Shown here: positions 19,849-29,465 of the stretch, piece after piece
Layout of the letters: every line of letters begins with the position of its first letter
Numbering within the stretch: the stretch's first letter is position 1
Origin: a bacterium
GTDB taxonomy: Bacteria > Verrucomicrobiota > Verrucomicrobiia > Limisphaerales > J093
DNA length: 64,000 nt
Direction: 5' to 3'
NCBI GenBank assembly: GCA_021780105.1
Contig: JAJXZJ010000021.1
Location: 1-64,000, forward strand
Notes under the pieces: model-generated
Seen by the model: only the letters and a program-made list of their open reading frames with translations
Databases searched by the model: none
What the model was told of the DNA's origin: nothing
Position numbers and translations under genes: made by a program

Positions 19849-21483
19849 TTAATTCCGGCCCGTGCGCCGGCGAAACCGGCCCAGAACCAGTTCGCCGACA
19901 TTGTGGGCCTGGGGCACCTTGGCCCAGAGCGCCAACCCCCAATACACCGCCGAGGCCAGGGCCATCGGCACGAAGACTTCGCCGGCCTTGCGCAACAGCG
20001 TGGCGTGGCCCCAGTGCCGGTCCCAGAAAAGCCGCGCGCCCCAGCAGGCCAGACCGGCCAGGATGGCGACGGCCAGCAGCGTGCCCACGAGGCGCGCGAG
20101 CGGGCGGAGGTCCAGCCGCGGCATTGTTTTGCGCATCGCGCGGAAGAGCAGCCAGACGTTGAAGCCGGCGCTGAGCGTGTTGGCCGCGCCGAGTCCGGCC
20201 TGGTGAAACGGCCCGACGAGCCAGGCGGCGAAAACCAGGTTCAGCACGAGGCAGGCGAGGCTGACCTTCATCGGGGTCGTGGTGTCGCCGAGAGCGTAAA
20301 AAGCGCGGGCTAGAATGTTCACGGTCGAAAACGCCACCAGTCCCGGCGCCAGGCACGCGACCGCCAGCGCGGCGCGGTGGGTCGAGGCCGCGGTGAACAG
20401 GCCGCGCTCGAACAGCAGCCGCACGATTGGTTCCGCCAGCGTGAACAGCAGCAACGCCGCCAGCAGGTTCACGAAGATCAGGTAGCTCAGGCCCTCGATC
20501 AGCGTCTGCCGGTATTCGGGATATTTCTTTTGCGCGGCCAGGCCGGCGAGCGTGGGCAGCAGGTAGGTGGCGAGCGAGATGCCGACGACGCCCTGCGGAA
20601 ACTCCATCAGCCGCACGGCGTAGTTGAAGGAGGCGACAATCGTCTTGTCCACCCACCACGAGAGGCACTGGATCAGCAGCACGTTGATCTGGAACGCCGC
20701 GACGCCGATCGTGCCGGGGATCATCTTGCGGACGACCTCACGCACGGTGGGGTTGCCCCACGGCGTCACCCATTGATAGCGGAAGCCTTCGCGCCGGAGC
20801 GTCGGGAGTTGAAACAGCGCCTGGGCCACGCCGGCCGCCAGCACGCCGTAGGCGAGCGCGAAGATCTGCACCGGCAGCCGTTCCTCCTTGGGCAATCCGA
20901 CGCCAAATCTCGGCGCCAGCCACAAGACCGACGCAATCATCACCACGTTCAGCATCGTGGCGCCCATCGCTGGGATGAAAAAATGCCCCCGCGCGTTGAG
21001 CATTCCCATCATCACCGCCGTCAGGCAGACCAGCAGCAGATAGGGGAACATCATCCGGAGCAACTGGAGCATCAGCCGCGTGTTGTCGGACAAAATGACG
21101 GGTGGAAACACCGCCGCGCCGTCGCGCGTGAGATGCATTTGCGCCAGCATGAGAAATCCCGTGATGCCCAGCATGACCAGCGCGATGACGACGGTGGCCG
21201 CCACGATCAGCCCGGACATGACGGCGTTGGCCGCGCGCCACATCTCCACTTCGCCGGCGGTTTTCTCCTTTTCCTTGAAAATGGGAATGAACGCCGCCGT
21301 GAGCGCGCCCTCGCCGAGCAGCCGGCGGAAGAGATTCGGCACCTGGAACGCCAGGATGAACGCGCTGGCCACCGGCGTGTCGCCCATGAACCGGGCATAC
21401 ACCTGTTCGCGCACCAGGCCGAGCACGCGGCTGCTGAGCGTGGCCGCACCCATCGCGCCGGAGGATTTCAACATTTGCGACAT
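19849..21483 (-). CDS. murJ: Lipid II flippase MurJ
   Basis: This 544-aa integral membrane protein of the MOP superfamily opens with the MurJ signature MLKSSGAMGAATLSSRVLGLVRE, continues with FQVPNLFRRLLGEGALTAAFIPIF, and has about 14 hydrophobic helices. MurJ moves the undecaprenyl-linked peptidoglycan precursor across the cytoplasmic membrane. Position-specific features such as NVLLIQCLSWWVDKTIVASF and VRLMEFPQGVVGISLATYLLP fit the family. It is divergent from the alpha-2-macroglobulin gene across 138 nt, and the lipid kinase follows it. Confidence 0.95.
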   Translation of the reverse strand: MSQMLKSSGAMGAATLSSRVLGLVREQVYARFMGDTPVASAFILAFQVPNLFRRLLGEGALTAAFIPIFKEKEKTAGEVEMWRAANAVMSGLIVAATVVIALVMLGITGFLMLAQMHLTRDGAAVFPPVILSDNTRLMLQLLRMMFPYLLLVCLTAVMMGMLNARGHFFIPAMGATMLNVVMIASVLWLAPRFGVGLPKEERLPVQIFALAYGVLAAGVAQALFQLPTLRREGFRYQWVTPWGNPTVREVVRKMIPGTIGVAAFQINVLLIQCLSWWVDKTIVASFNYAVRLMEFPQGVVGISLATYLLPTLAGLAAQKKYPEYRQTLIEGLSYLIFVNLLAALLLFTLAEPIVRLLFERGLFTAASTHRAALAVACLAPGLVAFSTVNILARAFYALGDTTTPMKVSLACLVLNLVFAAWLVGPFHQAGLGAANTLSAGFNVWLLFRAMRKTMPRLDLRPLARLVGTLLAVAILAGLACWGARLFWDRHWGHATLLRKAGEVFVPMALASAVYWGLALWAKVPQAHNVGELVLGRFRRRTGRN

Positions 21484-21621
21484 GCGGGCGCACTGTAAGG
21501 TGCCGCCCGCGCCGGGCCAAAGCCAAAGTGGCGCGCCGCGGGAGCATTCGACGGACGCCTGCCGTCTAAAGAGAGTTGCCGGCCGGCCGGGCCGGAGGCA
21601 CTGTCAACTCGTTACGCTGTT

Positions 21622-24600
21622 ATGACGCGAATCATTGTCGCCCTGACGCTTGTCCTGCTCATGAACGCCCCTCTTCACGCCGGTCCGCGCGACGCGCAGT
21701 GGAAACGCGTCGAAGCCGCCGTCGCCAAGGGCCTGCCGAAGACCGCCATCGAGGCGCTGGCGCCGATCATCCAGGGCGCGCTGGCCGATCACGCGTGGGC
21801 TGAGGCGACCAAGGCCATCGCCCGGAAAATCGCGCTCGAAGGCACGATTCAAGGCAACAAGCCGGAGGAGAAGATCATCCGGTTGGAGGCGGAAATTGCG
21901 AAGGCACCAACGGAAATGGCGCCGATGCTCGATACCGTGCTGGCCGACTGGTATTGGCAATACTTCCAGCAAAACCGCTGGCGGTTCATGCAGCGCACCG
22001 CCACCGCAAAAGCACCGGGCAAGGACTTCACGACGTGGGACCTGCCGCGGCTGTTCGCCGAGATTGACGCGCAGTTCCAAAAGGCGCTCGCGGCGGAGGC
22101 GACGCTGAAGGCCACGCCAGTCGCCGCGTGGGACGACCTTTTGCAGAGAGGCGCGTTGCCCGATGCCTACCGGCCGACGCTCTACGATTTCGTCGTTCAC
22201 GAGGCGCTGGAGTTTTACACCTCCGGCGAGCAGGCCGCCGCCAAACCCGAAGACGCCTTCGAGATCGCCGCCGACAGCCCGGCGCTGGGTTCGCTGAAGG
22301 AGTTTCTCGCCTGGCAACCGGCGCCGCCCGACACGAACGCGCCGGCGCTGAAGGCCATCCGGCTTTACCAGGCGCTGCTCCGGTTTCACGAGCGGGACCG
22401 TGATCCCTCGGCGTTGTTCGACGCGGACCTCGCGCGGCTGGTCTGGGCGAAGAACGTCGCCTTCGGCGAGGACAAGAACGCGCGGTTCAAGACGGCGATG
22501 AAGGCGCTGGCGGATCAGTTTGGCGACCACGACCTCGCCGCGATGGCGCTCTACCGCTGGGCGGAGACACTGCGTGAGGAAAACCAGCTCGTCGAGGCGC
22601 GCGCCGTGGCGCAACGCGGCCGGACCACACATCCGCAAAGCGCCGGCGGCAAGCTGTGCGCCAACCTGATTGCGGAGATCGAAGGCAAATCGGCTGGCAT
22701 CGTCGCCGAGCGGATTTGGAACGCGCCGTGGCCGAACATCCAGGTCAGTTACCGCAACGTCACGAACGTCTGGTTCCGCGCGGTCGCCTGGAATTGGGAC
22801 GAGTTCCTCGACCGCAATCATCGCCGGCCGGAGAACCTGACCGACGCCGAGCGCAAGGCGGTGCTGGCCCAAACCCCGGCGCTCGCGTGGTCCGCCGCGC
22901 TGCCGCCGACCACAGATTTCCAAACGCACACCGTTGCGCTGCCAGCGCCGGCGACGCTGAAGCCGGGCTACTACTTCATCATCGCCAGCTACGACCCGGC
23001 GTTCGACGAGGCGAACAACCAGCTCTCGCTCGCGGACATCTGGGTGAGCGACCTCACGTTCGTCGCGCGGTCACGCGACGGGCAGCTTGAGGGTCTCGTG
23101 CTGCGCGCCGACTCGGGTGAGCCGGTTGCCGGCGCCCGCGTGCAGGCGTGGTTCCTGGACCAGACCGGCAACCGCGTGGCGGTGCCGGAACGGACCAGCG
23201 ACACCAACGGTTTCTTTGCGTTCGCGGCGGAACCGCGGCGCGGTTACCTCCTCAAGATCACCGCCAACGGCCAGTCCGTCGCCAGCAGCAGCGACTACTA
23301 TTTCTGGAATCAGCGTCAGCCGGTCAAACCGTCGGAGCAGACCGTTTTCTTCACCGACCGCGCGATCTACCGGCCGGGTCAGACGGTCAGTTACAAGGGC
23401 ATTTGCCTGGCGGTGGACCAGGCGAAGGACAACTACGAAACACTCGCCGGCCGTGCGGTGACGGTCGTTTTCTACGATGCGAACAACAAGGAAATCGCCC
23501 GGCAATCGCAGCGCGCGAACGACTATGGCTCGTTCAGCGGCAGCTTCACGGCGCCGCGCGACCGCGTTCTCGGCAACATGCGGCTCACGGTGGTTGAAGG
23601 TCCGCCCGGCTCGACCTGGTTGCGCGTCGAGGAATACAAACGGCCGAAGTTCCAGGTCACGCTCGACGCGCCGAAAGTCGCGGCCAGACTGAATGAAAAG
23701 GCCGCGCTCACCGGCCACGCGATGAACTACACCGGCGCGGCGGTGGACGGCGCGTTGGTGCGCTACCGCGTCGTGCGTGAAGTGCGGATGCCGTGGTGGT
23801 GGGGCTGGTGGCGCGGCGGACTCCAGCCCGGCGGCAGCCAGGAGATCGCCCACGGCACCGCCCGCACGGGCGCCGACGGCGGCTTCCCGATCGAGTTCGT
23901 CGCGAAGGCCGATCCGCAGGTGCCGGCCAAGGACGAACCGACGTTCGTGTTTCAAGTTCACGCGGACGTGACTGATTCCGCCGGTGAAACGCGCTCCGCC
24001 GACCACGCCATCCGGCTTGGTTACACCGCACTCGAAGCGCAACTCAGCGCCGACGACTGGCAGACGGACGACCGGCCGGTTGAGTTGCGCATCCGGACGA
24101 CGACGCTCGACGACGAACCGCAGATAGCCGAGGGCGTGGTGAAAATTTACGCGTTGGAAGCACCGGCAAAAGTCCATCGCACGTCGTTGTTCGGGGAAAC
24201 ACCCGATGGACCGGAGGAAAACACCGCCGCGAACAATCTCGCCGACGCGAATCAATGGCCGCTGGGCAAGGTCGTCTTCGAGCACGGTTTCACCACGGAC
24301 AAGGACGGCAAGGCGAAACTCTCGGCGCCGTTGCCGGTCGGCGCGTATCGGGCCGTGATCGAAACGCAGGATCGCTTCGGCAAAAAGGTCACCGGCCGCC
24401 TGCCGCTGGAAGTCGTGCGTCCGGTGGACAACCACTTCGCGATCCGTGTGCCGCACTGGCTGGGCGCGCCGGGTTGGTCGGTCGAACCGGGCGGGGAATT
24501 TCTGGCGGTCTGGGGCACCGGTTACGCGACCGGTCGCGCGTTTGTCGAAATCGAGCATGGCGGCAAAATGATCCAGCGATTCTGGACTGCGCCGGACGCG

Positions 24601-27600
24601 ACGCAGGCGCCGATCAAACTGCCCGTCACCGAGGCGATGCGCGGCGGCTTCACGCTGCACGTCACTTTCGTGCATGAAAATCGCGCTTACCTCGAATCGC
24701 GGCGCGTGGATGTGCCGTGGTCAAACAAGGAACTCGCGCTGAAGTGGGAGCATTTCACCTCGAAACTCCAGCCGGGACAAAAGGAAACCTGGACGCTCAA
24801 AGTCCGAAGTCCGAAATCCGAAATCCGCAGTGCGGAAAAGGCCGCCGCCGAGATGGTCGCCACGCTTTACGACGCCTCGCTTGACGCCTTTGCGCCGCTG
24901 AACTGGCCCAACGGTTTCGGCGTCTTCCGGCAGGATTTCAGCACCGCGCAGTCGTTCTTCGCCAACGACGCGCGTCACCTGCAGGTCTTCCGTCAGGACT
25001 GGCCGGTGAACACCGTGCCGGTGGACCTGAGCTACCGCGGCTTCCCGCCGGATTTGACCGCGAACGTTTGGGGCTTTCAAAGGCGCTTCGGAATGATACG
25101 GCTGGGTCGGGGCGTCGCGGTTGAGGAGGAGAAGCTCGCGACGGCCGCGCCGGCACCAGCCGCCGCCAACCTCGCCTTGCTCGACGCAGATGCCAACCGA
25201 ATGGTGGCCACGCGCATGCCCGCCAAGCATGAAGCTCCGACGACGCCCGGTTTTGCAACCGGGCTGGTTGGCGGTGTGGGTGGCGCCGTGGCGAAGGTCG
25301 GCACCGCGCCTGATTTGAACCAGGTCTCGGCCCGCAAGAACTTGAACGAAACCGCGTTTTTCTTCCCGCATTTGATGTCCGACACCAACGGCGAGGTGCG
25401 GATCACGTTCACCATGCCGGAGGCGCTGACCGAGTGGCGTTTCCTCGGCTTCGCCCACGACACCGCGTGCCGCGCCGGCCTGCTGGAGGGCAAAACCGTC
25501 ACCGCGAAGGACCTGATGGTGCAGCCGAATCCGCCGCGGTTCCTGCGCGAAGGTGACGTGATCGAGTTTGCCGTGAAGGTCTCGAACCAGAGCGACACGC
25601 GGCAGGTTGGCCGCGTGCGGCTGACGTTCACCGACGCGCTGACCGAGCAATCCGCCGACGCGCTGCTGGGCAACCGCGTGACCGAGCAGACGTTCGACAT
25701 TCCGGCAAAAACCTCGCGCAGTTACACGTGGCGGATCGCCGTGCCGGACGGATTGGCGGCGTTGACCTACAAAGCGGTCGCGGCTTCGGACAAAGTCTCT
25801 GACGGCGAGGAAGGCGTTTTCCCGGTGCTGTCGCGACGCGTGTTGGTGACCGAATCGCTGCCGCTGCCGATCCGCGGGCCGGGCACGAAGCATTTTGACT
25901 TCACGCGGCTCGAAGAATCCGGGAAGTCGTCCACCCTGCACAACCAGAGCCTCACGGTGCAGATGGTGTCGAATCCCGCGTGGTATGCGGTGATGGCGCT
26001 GCCTTATTTGATGGAGTTTCCTTACGAATGCGCCGAGCAGACGTTCAACCGCTATTACGCGAACGCGCTGGCCCGCACGATCGCGAACAGCGATCCGAAG
26101 ATTCGCCGCGTGTTCGACCTCTGGAAAAACACGCCCGCGCTCGACAGTCCGCTGGAAAAGAACCAGGATCTCAAGAGCGTGATGCTGGAGGAAACGCCGT
26201 GGTTGCGGCAGGCGCAGAGCGAAAGCCAGGCGCGCAAAAATGTTGGCCTGCTCTTCGACGACAACCGGCTGAACTCGGAACTGGAGCGCGCCTCGCGCAA
26301 GCTCACCGACGCGCAGCTTCCCGACGGCGCCTGGCCGTGGTTCCCCGGCGGCGCGGCGAACGACTACATCACGCTTTACATCACCACCGGCTTCGGCCGC
26401 TTGCGCCAGCTTGGGGCCGACGTGGACGTCGCGCCCGCCCAGCGCGCGCTCAACCGGCTCGACAACTGGATGCGCGAAGAATACGAGCGCATTTTGAAGG
26501 ATTGGAAGAAACCGGAGGATTACGTGCCCGGCGCAACCGACGCGCTTTACCTTTACGGCCGGAGTTTCTTCCTGAAAGACCAGCCGATCGCCGCCGACAA
26601 CAAGCCTGCCGTGGATTTCTTCCTCCGACAGGCCCGCCAGCACTGGCTCGAAACCAATTGCCGCCAGACGCAGGGACAACTGGCCATCGCCTTGCAGCGC
26701 TTCAACGCCGTGAACGATGCCACACCGCTAGACATCGTGAAATCGCTGAAGGAACGCTCGGTCAACGACCCGGAAATGGGCCGGTTCTGGCGGGACACGG
26801 AATTGAGCTGGTGGTGGTTCCGCGCGCCGATCGAGACGCAGGCGCTGATGATCGAGGCGTTTGGCGAGGTCGCGCACGACGATGCGGCGGTCGAGGAATG
26901 CAAAGTCTGGCTGCTCAAGCAAAAGCAGACGCAGGATTGGAAGACGACGAAGGCCACTGCGGACGCCGTTTATGCGCTGCTCCTGCGCGGCCAGAATCTC
27001 CTGGCCAGCGACAAACTGGTGGAGGTCAAACTCGGCAACCTGGATCTTACTCCTAAACCAGCCGGCACTCCCAACTCTCAACTCTCAACTCTCAATCGTG
27101 CCGAACCCGAACCGGGCACCGGCTTCTACGAGCGGCGTTTCACCGGACCGGAAATCAAGCCCGCGATGGGCCGGATCACCGTGACGAAGCGCGACGACGG
27201 TGTCGCCTGGGGCAGCGTTCACTGGCAATACCTCGAAGACATGACCAAGGTGACGCCCTATGCCGGCACGCCGTTGAAGTTGAAGAAGACCTTGTTCAAC
27301 CGGAAGAACACCAGCCGCGGCGCCGTGCTCGAAGCGGTGAACGGCCCGCTCGCCGTCGGCGACGAACTGGTGGTGCGGATCGAACTGCGCGTGGACCGCG
27401 ACATGGAATACGTCCACCTGAAGGACGAACGCGGGAGCGGCACCGAGCCGGTGGACGTGCTCTCCGGCTACCGCTATCAGGACGGCCTGGCTTACTATGA
27501 AACCACCCGCGACACCGCCACGCACTTCTTCATAGACTACCTGCCGAAGGGCACCTACGTCTTCGAGTATGCCACACGCATCCAGCTTCGCGGCCAATAC

Positions 27601-27684
27601 CAGACCGGCGTGGCGAGCATCCAGTGCATGTATGCTCCGGAGTTCAACAGCCACTCGCAGAGTTTCAATCTGGTGGTGAAGTAG
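21622..27684 (+). CDS. Bacterial alpha-2-macroglobulin family protein with thioester motif
   Basis: This 2020-aa exported protein has a signal peptide (MTRIIVALTLVLLMNAPLHAG, no lipobox). Helical repeats fill the first ~330 residues. MG-type domains follow, with FFTDRAIYRPGQTVSYKG near residue 575 and a typical FFPHLMSDTNGEVRITFTMPE stretch near 1245. A thioester domain contains PYECAEQTFNRYYAN: CAEQ fits the CxEQ thioester motif that traps attacking proteases. Unlike many proteobacterial members it has no neighbouring pbpC. Two perfect or near-perfect 28-bp heptamer repeats lie inside the reading frame and are described separately. Confidence 0.92.
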   Translation: MTRIIVALTLVLLMNAPLHAGPRDAQWKRVEAAVAKGLPKTAIEALAPIIQGALADHAWAEATKAIARKIALEGTIQGNKPEEKIIRLEAEIAKAPTEMAPMLDTVLADWYWQYFQQNRWRFMQRTATAKAPGKDFTTWDLPRLFAEIDAQFQKALAAEATLKATPVAAWDDLLQRGALPDAYRPTLYDFVVHEALEFYTSGEQAAAKPEDAFEIAADSPALGSLKEFLAWQPAPPDTNAPALKAIRLYQALLRFHERDRDPSALFDADLARLVWAKNVAFGEDKNARFKTAMKALADQFGDHDLAAMALYRWAETLREENQLVEARAVAQRGRTTHPQSAGGKLCANLIAEIEGKSAGIVAERIWNAPWPNIQVSYRNVTNVWFRAVAWNWDEFLDRNHRRPENLTDAERKAVLAQTPALAWSAALPPTTDFQTHTVALPAPATLKPGYYFIIASYDPAFDEANNQLSLADIWVSDLTFVARSRDGQLEGLVLRADSGEPVAGARVQAWFLDQTGNRVAVPERTSDTNGFFAFAAEPRRGYLLKITANGQSVASSSDYYFWNQRQPVKPSEQTVFFTDRAIYRPGQTVSYKGICLAVDQAKDNYETLAGRAVTVVFYDANNKEIARQSQRANDYGSFSGSFTAPRDRVLGNMRLTVVEGPPGSTWLRVEEYKRPKFQVTLDAPKVAARLNEKAALTGHAMNYTGAAVDGALVRYRVVREVRMPWWWGWWRGGLQPGGSQEIAHGTARTGADGGFPIEFVAKADPQVPAKDEPTFVFQVHADVTDSAGETRSADHAIRLGYTALEAQLSADDWQTDDRPVELRIRTTTLDDEPQIAEGVVKIYALEAPAKVHRTSLFGETPDGPEENTAANNLADANQWPLGKVVFEHGFTTDKDGKAKLSAPLPVGAYRAVIETQDRFGKKVTGRLPLEVVRPVDNHFAIRVPHWLGAPGWSVEPGGEFLAVWGTGYATGRAFVEIEHGGKMIQRFWTAPDATQAPIKLPVTEAMRGGFTLHVTFVHENRAYLESRRVDVPWSNKELALKWEHFTSKLQPGQKETWTLKVRSPKSEIRSAEKAAAEMVATLYDASLDAFAPLNWPNGFGVFRQDFSTAQSFFANDARHLQVFRQDWPVNTVPVDLSYRGFPPDLTANVWGFQRRFGMIRLGRGVAVEEEKLATAAPAPAAANLALLDADANRMVATRMPAKHEAPTTPGFATGLVGGVGGAVAKVGTAPDLNQVSARKNLNETAFFFPHLMSDTNGEVRITFTMPEALTEWRFLGFAHDTACRAGLLEGKTVTAKDLMVQPNPPRFLREGDVIEFAVKVSNQSDTRQVGRVRLTFTDALTEQSADALLGNRVTEQTFDIPAKTSRSYTWRIAVPDGLAALTYKAVAASDKVSDGEEGVFPVLSRRVLVTESLPLPIRGPGTKHFDFTRLEESGKSSTLHNQSLTVQMVSNPAWYAVMALPYLMEFPYECAEQTFNRYYANALARTIANSDPKIRRVFDLWKNTPALDSPLEKNQDLKSVMLEETPWLRQAQSESQARKNVGLLFDDNRLNSELERASRKLTDAQLPDGAWPWFPGGAANDYITLYITTGFGRLRQLGADVDVAPAQRALNRLDNWMREEYERILKDWKKPEDYVPGATDALYLYGRSFFLKDQPIAADNKPAVDFFLRQARQHWLETNCRQTQGQLAIALQRFNAVNDATPLDIVKSLKERSVNDPEMGRFWRDTELSWWWFRAPIETQALMIEAFGEVAHDDAAVEECKVWLLKQKQTQDWKTTKATADAVYALLLRGQNLLASDKLVEVKLGNLDLTPKPAGTPNSQLSTLNRAEPEPGTGFYERRFTGPEIKPAMGRITVTKRDDGVAWGSVHWQYLEDMTKVTPYAGTPLKLKKTLFNRKNTSRGAVLEAVNGPLAVGDELVVRIELRVDRDMEYVHLKDERGSGTEPVDVLSGYRYQDGLAYYETTRDTATHFFIDYLPKGTYVFEYATRIQLRGQYQTGVASIQCMYAPEFNSHSQSFNLVVK
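24800..24827 (+). repeat. Heptamer tandem repeat, 4 units (AARTCCG)
   Basis: Reading AAGTCCG, AAGTCCG, AAATCCG, AAATCCG, this is four contiguous 7-bp units inside the alpha-2-macroglobulin gene. It encodes part of KVRSPKSEIRSAE. It stands out from its GC-rich surroundings and resembles bacterial short tandemly repeated sequences more than coding drift. Confidence 0.85.
27068..27095 (+). repeat. Heptamer tandem repeat, 4 units (CTCYCAA)
   Basis: Reading CTCCCAA, CTCTCAA, CTCTCAA, CTCTCAA, this is a second four-unit 7-bp repeat in the same gene, of unrelated sequence but the same period and copy number. It encodes TPNSQLSTLN, a Ser/Thr/Asn linker. Confidence 0.85.
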
Positions 27685-27787
27685 GCGGCTGCGGGCCGGG
27701 AAACCGCGCCGCCCAGCGGTGAAGCGAACCAACGCCTGCCGCCGCCAACGGTCCAGCAATTCCCGGGGCGGGCGCCCTGGCGTTCCG

Positions 27788-28612
27788 TTAATTGCCGGGG
27801 ATCTGCTCGACGCGGAAGAACTTGCGCGCCGCGTTCGCGGGCAGGTTGATCGAGGTGGTGCCCCCACCTGCGGCAGGGAAGCTGCCGTAGTTCTGAAACG
27901 GGCCTTCGATGCTGTCGCTGAGCAGGACCTGATACGTGGCGCCGGCGACACTTGACCACGTCAGGGTGACAATCGGAGCGCCCTCTGCAAAGGTCAGTTG
28001 CGCCCCGAAGTCCGCGATGTAGGCCGCGCCATTGGCGGGGTCGAAAGGAATCTGGCTGGCTTGATTTCCAGTGTCCGTCGTCGCATCCCAGGAAAAGTCA
28101 AAACCCGGCTGCGGAAGCCCATAAAGGCTTGGGTAGTAAAGCACTTTCACGTTCGAAACGTTGAAAGTGACCGTTTCGATCAAGCGATCTTCTCCTTCGG
28201 AACCGCTCTGAGACACGCTGGACACCTGCAAGTTCTTCAGTTCGAACTGGTAGAAGTCAAACGTGCTTCCGCCCAGGCTCCTGACGGTCACCGTGGCCGT
28301 GGGCAGAATTGCTCCCTTCGCGCAGGCAGCCATGAGCGGCGCGGTCGCGGTATCCGTGTATTTCGTCAGACTCAGACTCTGAAGGCTCACCGTTCCGGAA
28401 GCGGTGCCGCCACCGGAACCCGCAACGGACTGCGTCATGCCCCAGGACCAGGACAAGACCTCGATTTCCCCCTGATGGCCGATCTCCGTCGCCTCGCCTT
28501 GGATGGGGTCGAGCTTTAGAAAAATCTCGATGCTTGCGTGAAGCGGGGTCACGAGGCTCACGAGTGCGCCCACAACGAGAACACTCAACCAGCGCAACCC
28601 TGTAGTGGCCAT
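27788..28612 (-). CDS. Exported Hcp-like protein with C-terminal extension
   Basis: This 274-aa protein has an Hcp (type VI secretion tube) fold: FLKLDPIQGEATEIGHQGEIEVLSWSWGM, then LSLTKYTDTATAPLMAACAKG and the strand VTVRSLGG. Unlike true Hcp it carries a signal peptide (LSVLVVGALVSLVTPLHA). It also adds a roughly 60-residue C-terminal beta domain (PIVTLTWSSVAGATYQVLLSDS) like those that end verrucomicrobial exported proteins. An AAGGAG Shine-Dalgarno at 28624-28619 lies 6 nt before the second ATG (MATTGL) and abuts the first (MIMATT), so I choose MATTGL. It follows a second Hcp-like gene. Confidence 0.82.
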   Translation of the reverse strand: MATTGLRWLSVLVVGALVSLVTPLHASIEIFLKLDPIQGEATEIGHQGEIEVLSWSWGMTQSVAGSGGGTASGTVSLQSLSLTKYTDTATAPLMAACAKGAILPTATVTVRSLGGSTFDFYQFELKNLQVSSVSQSGSEGEDRLIETVTFNVSNVKVLYYPSLYGLPQPGFDFSWDATTDTGNQASQIPFDPANGAAYIADFGAQLTFAEGAPIVTLTWSSVAGATYQVLLSDSIEGPFQNYGSFPAAGGGTTSINLPANAARKFFRVEQIPGN

Positions 28613-28635
28613 AATCATCTCCTTGCCGGCGACGC

Positions 28636-28663
28636 GGCCGCCGCAGTTGCACCAGCGGCGGCC
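28636..28663. other. Intercistronic perfect hairpin between the Hcp-like genes
   Basis: GGCCGCCGC-N10-GCGGCGGCC forms a 9-bp perfect stem. It sits between the upstream Hcp-like stop and the Shine-Dalgarno of the next gene. There is no T-tract, so it looks more like an mRNA-stabilising or attenuating element than a terminator. Confidence 0.6.
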
Positions 28664-28681
28664 GAAGTCCGGCGCCGGACG

Positions 28682-29233
28682 CTAGTTCGGCAAGTTGTTC
28701 GCGACATTCCAGGTGAAGGAAACCGTGCTTCCAGGGGACCCATCCGGGTTCTGCGTCTGGTAGTCATATTTGACCTTGGCAAAATTCAACGTGACGTTTT
28801 CGGTCAAACGGTCCTGTCCCCCGGATCCTCCCGTGGAAACACTCGTGACCTGGACTTCCGTCAGGGTAATTTTGACATATTCGTAAGGTTTGCCGGCCCC
28901 GATGCTTTTCAGGCAGTAGAGCGTCGCCGTTGGCAAATGGGCGCCGCTGGCACAGTCCAGCATGAGTTTGGGACTCGATTTGTCCACGTATTTGGTCAGG
29001 CTCAAATCTTGAAAGTTCGCCTTCCCCACCGCACCGGCAACCGAACCGGAATTGGACAACCCCCAAGACCAGGAAAGAACATCAATTTGGTTGGCGTGGC
29101 CATCCACCTGCGACTCGCCAGGGGTGTCACTCCCCAGATCGAGGACCATGGTGATGGCGGCCTGCGCGGAAAAGGGCGCGAGCGCCACCGCCAGATATAA
29201 GGCGCCCGCCAGGATCAGGGTTTGCGGTTTCAT
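28682..29233 (-). CDS. Exported Hcp-like protein (short form)
   Basis: This 183-aa protein has a signal peptide (MKPQTLILAGALYLAVALAPFSAQA) followed directly by an Hcp-type domain: MVLDLGSDTPGESQ, HANQIDVLSWSWGLSNSG, LSLTKYVDKSSPKLMLDCASG and the final strand YDYQTQNPDGSPGSTVSFTWNV. It lacks the C-terminal extension of its neighbour and is about the length of Hcp plus a leader. The two genes form a minus-strand pair and are clearly paralogous. No TssB, TssC, ClpV or VgrG gene is in the window, so a classical type VI role is not supported. Confidence 0.82.
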   Translation of the reverse strand: MKPQTLILAGALYLAVALAPFSAQAAITMVLDLGSDTPGESQVDGHANQIDVLSWSWGLSNSGSVAGAVGKANFQDLSLTKYVDKSSPKLMLDCASGAHLPTATLYCLKSIGAGKPYEYVKITLTEVQVTSVSTGGSGGQDRLTENVTLNFAKVKYDYQTQNPDGSPGSTVSFTWNVANNLPN

Positions 29234-29465
29234 TCGAGTCCAGTGGTGGATGGGTTGTTATTTTACAAGTGACGCCGCTGGTTCATTCAGACGGCTTCTG
29301 CGAATCACAGTTCGTGCTAATCGCACAAAGAACCGCGTTGTCAAGGTGCCGGGTCCGATTCTTGCGGCGTTGTTCCGACCGCAGATCGCCGGACGATGAC
29401 GGCGGACGCGGTCGCAGGAGACGGGCGAAGGAGGAAAACGGGGGATTCGTCAGTCCGTCAAGCCT

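Noticed and set aside
23071-26679. 534-aa and 652-aa minus-strand ORFs across the alpha-2-macroglobulin gene
   Set aside because: Antisense shadows with low-complexity basic composition.
27788-29233. Type VI secretion locus
   Set aside because: Only Hcp-like genes are present, both with signal peptides, and no tss gene is in the window.
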